Shown here piece after piece: positions 1 through 8,123 of a stretch of DNA of 55,248 nt. Position 1 is the first letter of the stretch, and each line of letters begins with the position of its first letter. The position numbers and the translations under genes were made by a program. The notes below the pieces were generated by a model. That model was not told the DNA's origin. It did no database searches and saw nothing but the letters and a program-made list of their open reading frames with translations. This DNA comes from Cellulosimicrobium terreum (GTDB taxonomy: Bacteria; Actinomycetota; Actinomycetes; Actinomycetales; Cellulomonadaceae): NCBI GenBank assembly GCA_014803435.1, contig JACYFD010000010.1, forward strand, positions 1 to 55,248. Direction: 5' to 3'.

Positions 1-2
1 CG

Positions 3-185
3 ACGGTCACTGCGCCGGCGCCGACGCCGACGGTGCTCGACCCGCAGGCGCAGGCCGTGCTTGACCGGCTGGGCGCGGGACACACGGACGCGACCACGAC
101 GGCGTCGCCGCTGCCGGCAGACCTCGAGGCGGCACGGCGACGGCACACGGTCCAGCCGGGCGCGCAGCGCGGCCCGGAGCGATAG
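3..185 (+). CDS. Relaxase, C-terminal end (continues from 53570 across the circular join)
   Basis: This is the last 60 codons of the relaxase that begins at 53570. Because bases 1-127 repeat 55122-55248, the frame entering at position 3 is the relaxase frame, and it runs to TAG at 183-185. The encoded tail is rich in Ala, Pro, Thr and Arg and looks like the disordered end of a mobilisation protein. The complete gene joined over the circle is 1737 nt, 578 residues. An AGGAGAGGGGG ribosome-binding site for the next gene begins just after the stop. Confidence 0.85.
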   Translation, partial: TVTAPAPTPTVLDPQAQAVLDRLGAGHTDATTTASPLPADLEAARRRHTVQPGAQRGPER

Positions 186-200
186 GAGAGGGGGCCCATC

Positions 201-1262
201 GTGGCTGAGGAGAGCGACGGTATCGAGGAGGCGTTCGAGGGCCAGCTACGCGTGCTGGTCACCGCCGCCGGGCAGGTCGGGGAACGCATCGCCCGGATGC
301 GCGAGGAGGCGCTGCGGCGCGCGCAGGCGCGCAGCGAGCAGCAGACCCGCGAGATGCAGTCCCGGTTCGAGGCCGAGCGGCGCGCCGCCCGCGTCGAGCT
401 CGGCAACGTCTACCGGTCGGACTGGTGGGACCGGGCGCCGGTCGAGCAGGTCGCCCAGACGTACCAGGTCGCTCGCACGTGGGCCCACGAGGACCCCGAC
501 GCTGCGCGCGCCGAGGAACACATGCGCACCGAGATGCGCGCACGCTACGGGCTGGACCCGGATGCCCTCACGACGCGCGTCCAAGCAGAGGCTGCGAACC
601 GCGAGGCGGAAGCTCCGCACCGCGAGCCAACCTTCACAGTGACCGAGTTTCGCAACGAGGCAAATTTCTACTATCAGATCTCCAAGAGTGAGGCACTCGC
701 TCTACTGGACCGCCTGCCGGCGGGAGACAACACCGGTCCCGACGTGCCGGGCTGGAAGGGTAAGGACCACGATGTCGATCTCGCGATCGCGTCGAAGTTC
801 CCGCACCTGATGAGCCAGGCCGAGCAGGTGGCTGTCGCGGCCGCCGAGAAGGAGCGCCATCGCGCCGCCGCCGAGTACGCCGAGGCCCAGCGACTCATGC
901 AGCAGGCCGACCGCGAGGACCGGCTGGCCGATGAGGCGCGCAGCGCCGCCGAGCACGAACCGGACCCCGACGAGCGCGCGCGTGCGGCCGCCGAGGCAGC
1001 TCAGCGTGACGCGCTCGGGAACCGGACCCGCGAGGACGGGCGTGCCACCTACGACAGCGCCGAACGCCGCGACGCCACGGCGAGCGAGCTGCGGGCCAAG
1101 GGCATCGCGGGCGAGGTCGTCGACACCCGGATCCGCGCCGACGTCAGCCAGGCAAAGCCCGCCACGGAAGCCGTGGCGTCCAAGACCGCGCGCAGCAGCC
1201 CGAATGCCCGCAATACCCGGGGTCGCGCGACCCAGGCTCAGCGCACCGGACTTGACCGCTGA
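201..1262 (+). CDS. Coiled-coil protein encoded directly after the relaxase
   Basis: A 353-residue protein starting at GTG 201, eight or so bases after a strong AGGAGAGGGGG Shine-Dalgarno. It follows the relaxase stop by 15 bases, so it is almost certainly in the mobC-relaxase operon. It is very rich in Ala, Glu and Arg with long predicted helices at about residues 10-70 and 195-300, suggesting an elongated coiled coil. There is no signal peptide or membrane segment. The position after a relaxase suggests a relaxosome or DNA-processing accessory role; that is inference. I do not recognise a named domain. Confidence 0.8.
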   Translation: MAEESDGIEEAFEGQLRVLVTAAGQVGERIARMREEALRRAQARSEQQTREMQSRFEAERRAARVELGNVYRSDWWDRAPVEQVAQTYQVARTWAHEDPDAARAEEHMRTEMRARYGLDPDALTTRVQAEAANREAEAPHREPTFTVTEFRNEANFYYQISKSEALALLDRLPAGDNTGPDVPGWKGKDHDVDLAIASKFPHLMSQAEQVAVAAAEKERHRAAAEYAEAQRLMQQADREDRLADEARSAAEHEPDPDERARAAAEAAQRDALGNRTREDGRATYDSAERRDATASELRAKGIAGEVVDTRIRADVSQAKPATEAVASKTARSSPNARNTRGRATQAQRTGLDR

Positions 1263-1277
1263 GCCATCCGCGAAGCG

Positions 1278-1318
1278 ACGAGAGGGGACCGGGTGCGGTT
1301 GGTCCTGTCCTCTCTCGT
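1278..1318. terminator. Bidirectional hairpin terminator between convergent genes
   Basis: An inverted repeat (left arm 1278-1290, right arm 1301-1318, ACGAGAGGGGACC pairing with GGTCCTGTCCTCTCTCGT with small irregularities) lies exactly between the end of the relaxase operon and the end of the convergent nuclease operon. It probably terminates both. Confidence 0.65.
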
Positions 1319-1325
1319 AGGTCGA

Positions 1326-1871
1326 CTAGAGGTCCGGGTTATGGTGGCGTGCGAATTCACTTTTCGACTTGAATAGTGTCGCCTCGTCACCGGGGCGTCG
1401 CAACCAGATATCGACCTGAAACTCCTCCATTGGCTCAAACACTGCCTCGTGCGCGTCGATATCGCGATTTCTGGCGGCACATCGGATCATATGCTCTGCG
1501 TTCGATGACTGAGCCAAATTGGGCGAATTGCCGTCTTCTCCGGACTCCATGAATCCGCGGATCACGAGTGCGCCATGGTCAGGTCTTACGACCACTTGCG
1601 CCACGTCCTCCCACCGACTCAAGTCGAGGTCTGGAGGCTCTGTTCCAGAGGACCACGAAATCTTGACAGGTCCCATGTAGCAGCCAGTGAGGATCCACGC
1701 GCCTCCACCGGGGAGGGGTGAAATCAGGCCGTTCGTGTAGTCACTCTGGCCCTGCTCCTCCGAGAGATGTGCAGCTGAGTCAATTGGTACAGCTCCAGCA
1801 TCTGCCAATTGCACTAAGGACCCGCACCGTACCCCTGGATCTCCAGGCTGTTCCTTATCCGCGCGTTGCAT
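1326..1871 (-). CDS. Possible inhibitor (immunity) partner of the secreted nuclease
   Basis: A 181-residue protein if started at ATG 1871, which overlaps the end of the nuclease gene by 17 bases; the frame is open further upstream but would then lie inside the nuclease. No signal peptide is seen, so it should be cytoplasmic. The sequence is beta-rich, with a GGGAWILTGC stretch near residue 58 and a C-terminal part (RCAARNRD, then EPMEEFQVDIW) resembling small actinobacterial proteins of unknown function. B. subtilis NucA is paired with an inhibitor (Nin/ComJ), so a nuclease-inhibitor pair is a reasonable inference, but homology to Nin was not shown here. Base composition is lower in G+C than the transfer genes, as in its neighbour. 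Confidence 0.7.
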   Translation of the reverse strand: MQRADKEQPGDPGVRCGSLVQLADAGAVPIDSAAHLSEEQGQSDYTNGLISPLPGGGAWILTGCYMGPVKISWSSGTEPPDLDLSRWEDVAQVVVRPDHGALVIRGFMESGEDGNSPNLAQSSNAEHMIRCAARNRDIDAHEAVFEPMEEFQVDIWLRRPGDEATLFKSKSEFARHHNPDL

Positions 1872-3372
1872 AGAACTTGTCACCCACAAGCACCCTGTTG
1901 TGGTAGTAGAAGCTACTGAGAGCATTTGCGTGCGCGCCGTTGTGGCCCGTTAGGACAAGACAGCGACTAAAGCCCGTACTTCCGGACCCTGAGATTGTTG
2001 AAAGATGGCAGCCGGAGAATATCCGAGCGGAGCCGCCTGATGCCGCACCCTGATTCGTCGATGCAAACGGGTACTCATCGCATTGGTGGCCAGGATACGA
2101 GGGCACGGTGCTCGGGCAGGCCTTGGCGCGATTCTTGATCTTCTGAGTGGTGTTGGTTCGGGTCAATGTGCTCGGAAGGCCGGATGCAATTGCCTTATCG
2201 ACATGCCGAGATACTTCATAATAAGCACCAGTCGTCGGGTGGTGCATATAGATGTTGGCGGCGGGGAAGACGCAACCTTTACCCATGCTCGCAACAGCGT
2301 TGTTGTCGCAGCGTGGCGAAAGAGAGTAGGTAGAGGTCGTAGCGGTCGTGTAACCAGCTTTCATGAATGTAAAGCGCCAATAGTTGATGACGCTAGATTT
2401 CGATCCGCTCGGGATCGACGGTGCGAGTCGCCCGATCGCGTGGATCGCCGAACTCCCTAGTGTCCTCGATGGCAACGATCCCGACTTGCCCTGACAATAG
2501 CTACTGCAACCAAAGCTTCCGCTTACGACGACGCCACTCGTGCTGACTCCCGTCGCAGATGTGCGCTTGATTGACGTCTGATTGAAAAGCTGACTGGTGC
2601 GGGGGTCGGTATAAACGTATGTCAGGGTGGTCAGTGTAATAACCCCTTTCACCACCCGGTTCTTGATGATGCTGATTATGATTGTCTTTGATAGGCAGGA
2701 TTGAGTGCGCTTAGTATACGGCTTAGATCGCGCGTTCGCGCATTGGGATGGCGGCTGCACGTACGAGTATCCGGTGGTCGCAACTGCACTTGAAGCCGTC
2801 GCAGATTCGGCGACCATGCCCGGCGAGGTCACCACATCGCCTTCAGCGAAGTTTTCAGCGATGGCAGCGTCCGCCTGATCCTCTGGGTCCGGCTCGTCGG
2901 TAGGCGGGTCATCCAAAATGGACTGGACATCGCCTTCGCTGGGTGTTCCCATTTCGAAGCAAGCGAGTCCGTCGTCAGGCTCATCAACGGTGGTGATCTC
3001 GCAGTATTCGTACTCGCTTCCGGATTCGGCTGCCGGCCAGGTTGTCTTGGGCGCCCTAGGGTCCGGCAGCGGCAACATTCCGATGCTCCACTGTGGCGGT
3101 GCCTCTTGGGTCCACTCCTGAGATTGGACGCACGAGTCGTATGCTACGCCAGGCGGTAGTTCGGAAGCATCGATACACCCTGGGCTTGAAGGTTCCGGCT
3201 CCGGGGTGTCGCAGTCGGTCAAGTCTGGATTGCAGGGCAGATCAATGGCAGCCGTTTCGACGTCAAGTGCCGCGGGCTCGTCAGCGGCGATTGCGCCTTG
3301 GGTTGACATCGCGGTGAGCAGGAGGCTCGCCGAGGCAGCGACGGCGGCGACTAGAGCGGTTAGCCGGTTCAT
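1855..3372 (-). CDS. Secreted NucA/NucB-type deoxyribonuclease
   Basis: A 505-residue exported protein. ATG 3372 is preceded by GCAGGAGC and starts a clear signal peptide (MNRLTALVAAVAASASLLLT, cleavage near AIAADEP). After an acidic Pro-rich region (about residues 30-90) and a long linker comes the C-terminal catalytic region with QCDEYPFAST (C431-D432-E433-Y434), a QGAASGG turn and a terminal NRVLVGDKFY. The CDE-F/Y-PFAS motif and the closing NRVL-GD-FY are hallmarks of the NucA/NucB deoxyribonuclease domain (PF14040). In this family Asp/Glu/Asn residues act without the usual HNH. Likely a DNA-degrading exoenzyme or competitor-directed toxin. The gene is lower in G+C than its surroundings, which suggests separate acquisition. 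Confidence 0.8.
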   Translation of the reverse strand: MNRLTALVAAVAASASLLLTAMSTQGAIAADEPAALDVETAAIDLPCNPDLTDCDTPEPEPSSPGCIDASELPPGVAYDSCVQSQEWTQEAPPQWSIGMLPLPDPRAPKTTWPAAESGSEYEYCEITTVDEPDDGLACFEMGTPSEGDVQSILDDPPTDEPDPEDQADAAIAENFAEGDVVTSPGMVAESATASSAVATTGYSYVQPPSQCANARSKPYTKRTQSCLSKTIIISIIKNRVVKGVITLTTLTYVYTDPRTSQLFNQTSIKRTSATGVSTSGVVVSGSFGCSSYCQGKSGSLPSRTLGSSAIHAIGRLAPSIPSGSKSSVINYWRFTFMKAGYTTATTSTYSLSPRCDNNAVASMGKGCVFPAANIYMHHPTTGAYYEVSRHVDKAIASGLPSTLTRTNTTQKIKNRAKACPSTVPSYPGHQCDEYPFASTNQGAASGGSARIFSGCHLSTISGSGSTGFSRCLVLTGHNGAHANALSSFYYHNRVLVGDKFYATRG

Positions 3373-3486
3373 GCTCCTGCTTTCATGGTTGGGGTCGAAT
3401 AGCTCTCGACGTGGGGGGATCATGACAGATCTCGCGGTCTTCGCGCCAGAGTGTGAAACTTTCTCAGCGGGTGAAGTCTTGCGGTG

Positions 3487-3923
3487 CTAGTAGCCACGGG
3501 AGCCGCGTCGGTCGATGTTGCCGCCAAGAGCTGGCCCCGTTAGCGCGGCAGGGTGAGACCGCGCGTATACCATGCGGTGTACCTGAGGGCGGTTGCCGCC
3601 CTTCTCGTAGGAGATCTGGAAGCGCGTCGTCGGCTCATCGTTGATGAAGAGCTGGATCCAGTCCTCGATGATCGTCAGGTTCGGGTGCCGCCAGCGTTCG
3701 CGGACCATCTCCGACACCTTCGTGGGGCGGTAATCAGGCTCGCCCCGCCGTTTTCCGTGACGATGACGACGACCTCGCCGTCGGTCAAGTGCCATGCCTC
3801 GCAGCGGTAGCGCTGCTCGTGGACGTACGTCACGCGCAGGTACTCGACGCCGAGCGCCCTGAGTCCGGCGTCCGTGGGGCGCCGTGCTGGGTCGACGATC
3901 GTGGGCTCTGACGAGGTGGTCAT
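3487..3923 (-). pseudogene. Last gene of the transfer operon, interrupted by a one-base frameshift
   Basis: The start ATG 3923 overlaps the DUF4913 stop (ATGA). The frame encodes about 66 sensible residues (MTTSSEPTIVDPARRP through GGASLITA), then loses sense. A second frame, ending at 3487, continues the protein with PTKVSEMVRERWRHPN and WIQLFINDEPTTRFQISYEK. The switch falls at the GGGG run 3724-3727; one extra base there restores a 145-residue protein. So this is either a sequence error or a recent null mutation. The reconstructed product is soluble and I do not recognise it, though it sits at the end of a conjugation operon. Confidence 0.7.
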
Positions 3924-4765
3924 GCTGCTCCTTCGTGCTGGTGCTCGCGGACGTCAGGAAACATGCCCTCTGGGGGCGCGGCGTAAGGCAGCGGTGCGCC
4001 GGGGGTGTTGCGGTCGTGCTTGCCGTCGACGGGGCCGAATGGCCCGTTCTGTGGGTCGAGCAGGACGGCCATGTGGTGGTCGGCGTGGTCGCGCCACCAC
4101 ACGCTCATGCCGGTGGCGGGGTCTTGGCGCAGGTGTTCCCAGGCGCGCCAGAGCGCTTCGAGGCGGATCACGGCCTCGTCGTACTTCCACCACTCGGCCG
4201 CCCAGACCCGGTGCTCCCCGCGGCCGGCGATGTGGCGTCGGTAGACGTTTCGCAGGTACTCGCGCACGAACTCGTCGACCGAGCCGTAGTAGAGCGCCGG
4301 CGGGTCGTCGGCGCTCGCCTGCTCGGCTGCGACGGGGCGGGCCTGGGCGATGGTGTCCGCGAGGTCCTGGTCGGCGTGGTGGAGGACGGCGACTGCGTCC
4401 TCGAGCTCGCTCTCCCGGGCGGTGACCGCGGCGGTGCGACGGGCGAGGACCCGGCGGGCCTTCTCCACGTCCTCGGCCGCGGCGACGCGCTGCCACGTGG
4501 CCTTGGTCTCGTCGTCCTCGTAGTCGGTGACCTTGGCCTCAGCGACGCGCAGGACGCCCTCGGCGTCCGCGAGAGCGTCGCGCGCGTCGTCGAGCTGGGT
4601 CGTCGCGTGCGCGTGCGCCGCCAGCGCGTTCTCGAGCGTGGCCCGTGCCTCGGCGACCTCGGGCGGCTCGACCTCCGCCGGGCCGCTGAGAGCCGGCGCG
4701 TCGTCGACGTCGATGGGCTGGGCCTCGATCGTCGGCTCGTAGTCGTCGGTGCCCCAGTCGCTCAC
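3920..4765 (-). CDS. DUF4913 domain protein of the transfer operon
   Basis: A 281-residue protein starting at GTG 4765, in a GTGA overlap with the traG stop; a start farther upstream would lie inside traG. Residues 1-60 are acidic, 60-150 are a strongly helical Ala/Glu-rich coiled-coil stretch, and residues about 160-255 hold the conserved YYGSVDEFVREYLRNVYRR and WWKYDEAVIRLEALWRAWE segments characteristic of DUF4913 (PF16259). This domain is common in actinobacterial conjugative plasmids and integrative elements, usually beside traG/VirD4-like genes as here. Its molecular role is not known to me. No signal peptide or membrane segment is visible. Confidence 0.85.
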   Translation of the reverse strand: MSDWGTDDYEPTIEAQPIDVDDAPALSGPAEVEPPEVAEARATLENALAAHAHATTQLDDARDALADAEGVLRVAEAKVTDYEDDETKATWQRVAAAEDVEKARRVLARRTAAVTARESELEDAVAVLHHADQDLADTIAQARPVAAEQASADDPPALYYGSVDEFVREYLRNVYRRHIAGRGEHRVWAAEWWKYDEAVIRLEALWRAWEHLRQDPATGMSVWWRDHADHHMAVLLDPQNGPFGPVDGKHDRNTPGAPLPYAAPPEGMFPDVREHQHEGAA

Positions 4766-6597
4766 GGTGCCTCCTCGAGCGGAGTGGCGGCCGCGACGGT
4801 CGCCATCTCGTCGTGGGCTTCGCGCAGGGTGCGCTTCGCCTGTGGGTCGTTCGCGGCGATCGAGGCCTCGACGGCTTCGCGGTGCGGCCCGGCCATCCAT
4901 GGGACGGTGCGGATGAGGGTCGGGCGGGCTCCGGAGGCCAGGACGACGGCGCGGCCCTTGGGCAGCGCCGCGAGGTCGGCCACGTCGAGGATGCGTTCGC
5001 GGTGCAGTTGCTGGGAGACCGTGCGCTGCCCGCGTCCGGTCGACGTCGAGGACGAGAGCCGGTCGTAGTCCCCGATCATGCGGGAGAGGTCCTCGAGGAA
5101 GTTCGCCTCACTGACTCCCCCGCCGTAGACCTTGACGTTGGACGCGCTCCACAGCTTCTTCATGCCGGACTCGCCCCAGACCTCCACGCCTTGGGACCAG
5201 CTCTGCAGCACGGTGTCCAGGACGATCCCGCGTGAGCCGTAGTGCGAGTAGAGGTTGGGCAGCTCGCGCCAGCGGCACACGTTCGCGGCCTCGTCGAGCA
5301 CGCCGACGAGCGGGGTGGCGAGGCGCCCGCCGGCGGACTGCGCGGCGAGCTCTTCGGCCGCCTCGACGACGGCGACGGTGAGCGCGGTGACGAGCGGGCC
5401 GGCCGTGCCGCGGCCTTCCTTGGACAGCGAGTACAGGGTGCCGGGCTTCGTCGGCGACGACTCCCCCGCCGTCGCGGACGGAAGCCCGGCGCGCACGAAC
5501 TCCTCCGGGCTGAACTGGGGCCGGGTGTCGACGGGGCCCTGCGGGGTGATCCAGGCCGCGACCTGCCTGTTGGTGAGGCAGGACGCCATCTGCTGCGCGG
5601 TTCCGTACACGCCGCCGCGCTGCTTCTCGGGTGCGGCGATGACGCCGGCGACCTGGTCGGCGGTCAGCGGGTAGCCGTGCGCGGTGAGGATCGTGACCGG
5701 GGCCTGGTTCGTGGGGCGCGTGAGCCAGGTGTAGACGTCGGTGATCGGGCGGGCGTCGAGCGCCGCGGCGAGCAGGAGCCCGGCCAGGAGGTCCTGGCCG
5801 GCGGGGTCGAAGTAGGCATCGGTGCGGGCGCCAGGGTCGCGCGAGCCGGACGCGAAGTGCTCGGCCAGCTTGGCGGCGCGCACCTCGTCGGTGACGTAGC
5901 TCAGCGGGTTCCACCACCAACTGGGTTTCTCGCCGGCGATCCCCTGCGGGTCGAACACCCAGACCGGGCCGACCGTCGAGCGCGGGCCGCGTGTCTGGTC
6001 GACGACGTCGCGCTTGTTCGACGTCGACAGCACCGAGCCGGGTGCGTCCAGGATCTCCGGAACGACCATCGACGTCGTCTTACCGGTGCGCGGACCGGCA
6101 ATCGTCATACGCATGTCCTCCCACGAGCTGAGCAGGCGCTGCCCTGTGGACACGGTGACCCCGATCGGCAGACCGGGAGCAGCCTGCACCCCGAGGCGCT
6201 GCGCCGTGCGGCTCACGTGTTTGCGGGAGAGCCCTTCGACATCGCGGCCGCGGCCCATGTAGGTGGCCGCGCGGTCGACGCGGCTACGGCGCGCGCTCTT
6301 ACGCGCGAGGCGGACCGTCACCAGGGTGCCCAGCGCGACGATGATGAGGGGGAGGCCGGCCAGGACCCACCAGCCGGGTGCGCCCGGCCAGGCGAGATCG
6401 CCGCCGAACAGGGCGAACGTCACGGTGAACGGGTCGCCCGGCACGACGACGCCGGTGCCGGCGAGCATGTGGCCCAGGTGCATCGCGGCGTAGATCGCTC
6501 CGACGCCGAGTACGACGACGACGATCGCGACCCACAGCAGTACGGCCTCGCCGGACAGGCCGCCGGGGTCGCGGCGTTGGTTGTTTGGCACGCTCAT
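4762..6597 (-). CDS. TraG/VirD4-family coupling ATPase
   Basis: A 611-residue membrane-anchored ATPase that should link the relaxosome to the mating channel. ATG 6597 (MSVPNNQ) overlaps the stop of the VirB4-like gene as TGATG. Two N-terminal membrane segments lie at about residues 18-45 and 77-97. Walker A is GPRTGKTT at 168-175, and the Walker B-like strand is PLVGVLDEAANV near residue 430, with LSYV and KLAEHFASG segments typical of the family in between. Its length is normal for actinobacterial TraG-like proteins. Substrate (relaxase-DNA) is inferred from the presence of the relaxase on the same circle. Confidence 0.92.
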   Translation of the reverse strand: MSVPNNQRRDPGGLSGEAVLLWVAIVVVVLGVGAIYAAMHLGHMLAGTGVVVPGDPFTVTFALFGGDLAWPGAPGWWVLAGLPLIIVALGTLVTVRLARKSARRSRVDRAATYMGRGRDVEGLSRKHVSRTAQRLGVQAAPGLPIGVTVSTGQRLLSSWEDMRMTIAGPRTGKTTSMVVPEILDAPGSVLSTSNKRDVVDQTRGPRSTVGPVWVFDPQGIAGEKPSWWWNPLSYVTDEVRAAKLAEHFASGSRDPGARTDAYFDPAGQDLLAGLLLAAALDARPITDVYTWLTRPTNQAPVTILTAHGYPLTADQVAGVIAAPEKQRGGVYGTAQQMASCLTNRQVAAWITPQGPVDTRPQFSPEEFVRAGLPSATAGESSPTKPGTLYSLSKEGRGTAGPLVTALTVAVVEAAEELAAQSAGGRLATPLVGVLDEAANVCRWRELPNLYSHYGSRGIVLDTVLQSWSQGVEVWGESGMKKLWSASNVKVYGGGVSEANFLEDLSRMIGDYDRLSSSTSTGRGQRTVSQQLHRERILDVADLAALPKGRAVVLASGARPTLIRTVPWMAGPHREAVEASIAANDPQAKRTLREAHDEMATVAAATPLEEAP

Positions 6598-8123
6598 CAC
6601 GCCGCCCCCTCGTCGAGCAGGCCTGTGCGCGACCGGTCGGTCCAGCGCATCGCGCTCATGTGCAGCGACTTCTCGGACTCGGTGAGCACGAGGTCGATCG
6701 GGATGCCTGGACGGCCGCCGACCTTGACGAGAAACTTGCCGCGCCCGGGCGGTGGCGTCTCGCGTCCTTCCTTCGGGTCCCACGCGGGCGGGTCCTGCCA
6801 GCCGGCGAGCAGCTCCTGCTCACCGCGCGAGAGCGCGACGACGGACGTCAGCAGCGGCATCTCGCTCGGGGGCAGGCCGCCGCACACGACCAGGCCGGAC
6901 CGCTCGATGAAGCCCATGGCCTTCTGCCGGTCCTCCTCGAGCGGGAGGGATCGCAGGTCCTTGAGCGTGTGCGTGATCATCGCCAGGCCCACCCCGACGG
7001 TGCGGTTGAGGCGGGTGAGGTAGTCGACGCGGTCGACGAGCCCCGGGCCGGCTTTGAGTGCCTGGTGAAGCTCGTCGAGGATCACGAAGTAGTGTCGGCG
7101 GTTCTCGAGGCCGACGTCGGCGAGGGTCTGGGCGATGTTGACCACGGCGAAGCCCGCGGACCAGGACGCGAGCAGCGCGACCGCGCGCAGGTCGCCGTCG
7201 GACTGAGGGATCGCGGAGACGTCGTAGACCACGGCCCGGTCGCGGCGCATGGGGTGGGTGGTCGGCTTGGCGAACACGTCCCCGAACTTCCCGCCCGGGC
7301 TCAGCGCCACGAGCGAGGCTTCCAGCTCCTCGGTGACTTCCTGGTAGCGGTGATCGGTGCCGCGGTCCAGGGCCGCCTCCCGCAGTTCGGGCGGCGCCGA
7401 GCGGACCACGCGGAGCAGGTCAGGGATCAGGGGGACGCCGTCGTGGTGCTCGTCGAGCCAGGCGATACCGCGCGCGAGGATCGTCTCCTCGCGCGAGGTC
7501 GGGGCGCTCTTGCGCAGCACCGTGATGAGCGCGACCAGCATGTTTAGGCGCAGGCCCTGGGCATCAGCCAGGACCTCCTCGGCCGCCTGGGTGTACCCGG
7601 CCGCGCGGAGCCGGCGCGCAGCGTCGGGAGCCTCGCCCGGGTCCAGGACGTTCAGCGACCCGCGGTTGCGCCCGAGCGGAATCACCTGGCCGCCCAGCTT
7701 CTCGACCATGCGGACGTAGTCCGGGCGGGTGTCCCCCAGCACGAGCGGGATGACTCCCTGTCCGGACAGGCCGACGGCCATGCGCATGACCGCGGACGTC
7801 TTGCCGAGCCCGGGACGGCCGAGGAAGAACACCGAGGGGTTCCCGATGAGGTTCGCCCGCTGGTACCAGCTGATCGGGTCGCAGCACAGCGTGGCGCCGG
7901 TGAGGATGTGCCGGCCGAACGGTACCCCCACCATGGGGGTGCCGGCGCCGATCGCGAACGGCCACATGCCGCACACCTGCACGGTGGTGCCGCGCCACTC
8001 GTCGGCCTGCTGAACGTAGTTGGACTGGCCGCGGCCGCGGCCCAGCCACCCGCGCATCGGCGGGCGCAGGGGCCGCAGCTCGCGCTGCTTGGGTGCCTTC
8101 TTCGCGCGTGCTCGGGTGCTCAC
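6597..8123 (-). CDS. VirB4-like conjugation ATPase
   Basis: A 508-residue soluble ATPase. The start at 8123 overlaps the stop of the upstream SCO6880-like gene. Walker A is GRPGLGKTS at 102-110 and Walker B is YFVILDELHQ at about 345-354, followed by a TRLNRTVGVGLAMITH sensor region as in VirB4/TraC ATPases. It lacks the long N-terminal domain of proteobacterial VirB4, as is usual for actinobacterial versions encoded next to SCO6880-like proteins. It probably powers assembly of, or transport through, the type IV-like channel at the inner face of the membrane. Confidence 0.9.
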   Translation of the reverse strand: MSTRARAKKAPKQRELRPLRPPMRGWLGRGRGQSNYVQQADEWRGTTVQVCGMWPFAIGAGTPMVGVPFGRHILTGATLCCDPISWYQRANLIGNPSVFFLGRPGLGKTSAVMRMAVGLSGQGVIPLVLGDTRPDYVRMVEKLGGQVIPLGRNRGSLNVLDPGEAPDAARRLRAAGYTQAAEEVLADAQGLRLNMLVALITVLRKSAPTSREETILARGIAWLDEHHDGVPLIPDLLRVVRSAPPELREAALDRGTDHRYQEVTEELEASLVALSPGGKFGDVFAKPTTHPMRRDRAVVYDVSAIPQSDGDLRAVALLASWSAGFAVVNIAQTLADVGLENRRHYFVILDELHQALKAGPGLVDRVDYLTRLNRTVGVGLAMITHTLKDLRSLPLEEDRQKAMGFIERSGLVVCGGLPPSEMPLLTSVVALSRGEQELLAGWQDPPAWDPKEGRETPPPGRGKFLVKVGGRPGIPIDLVLTESEKSLHMSAMRWTDRSRTGLLDEGAA

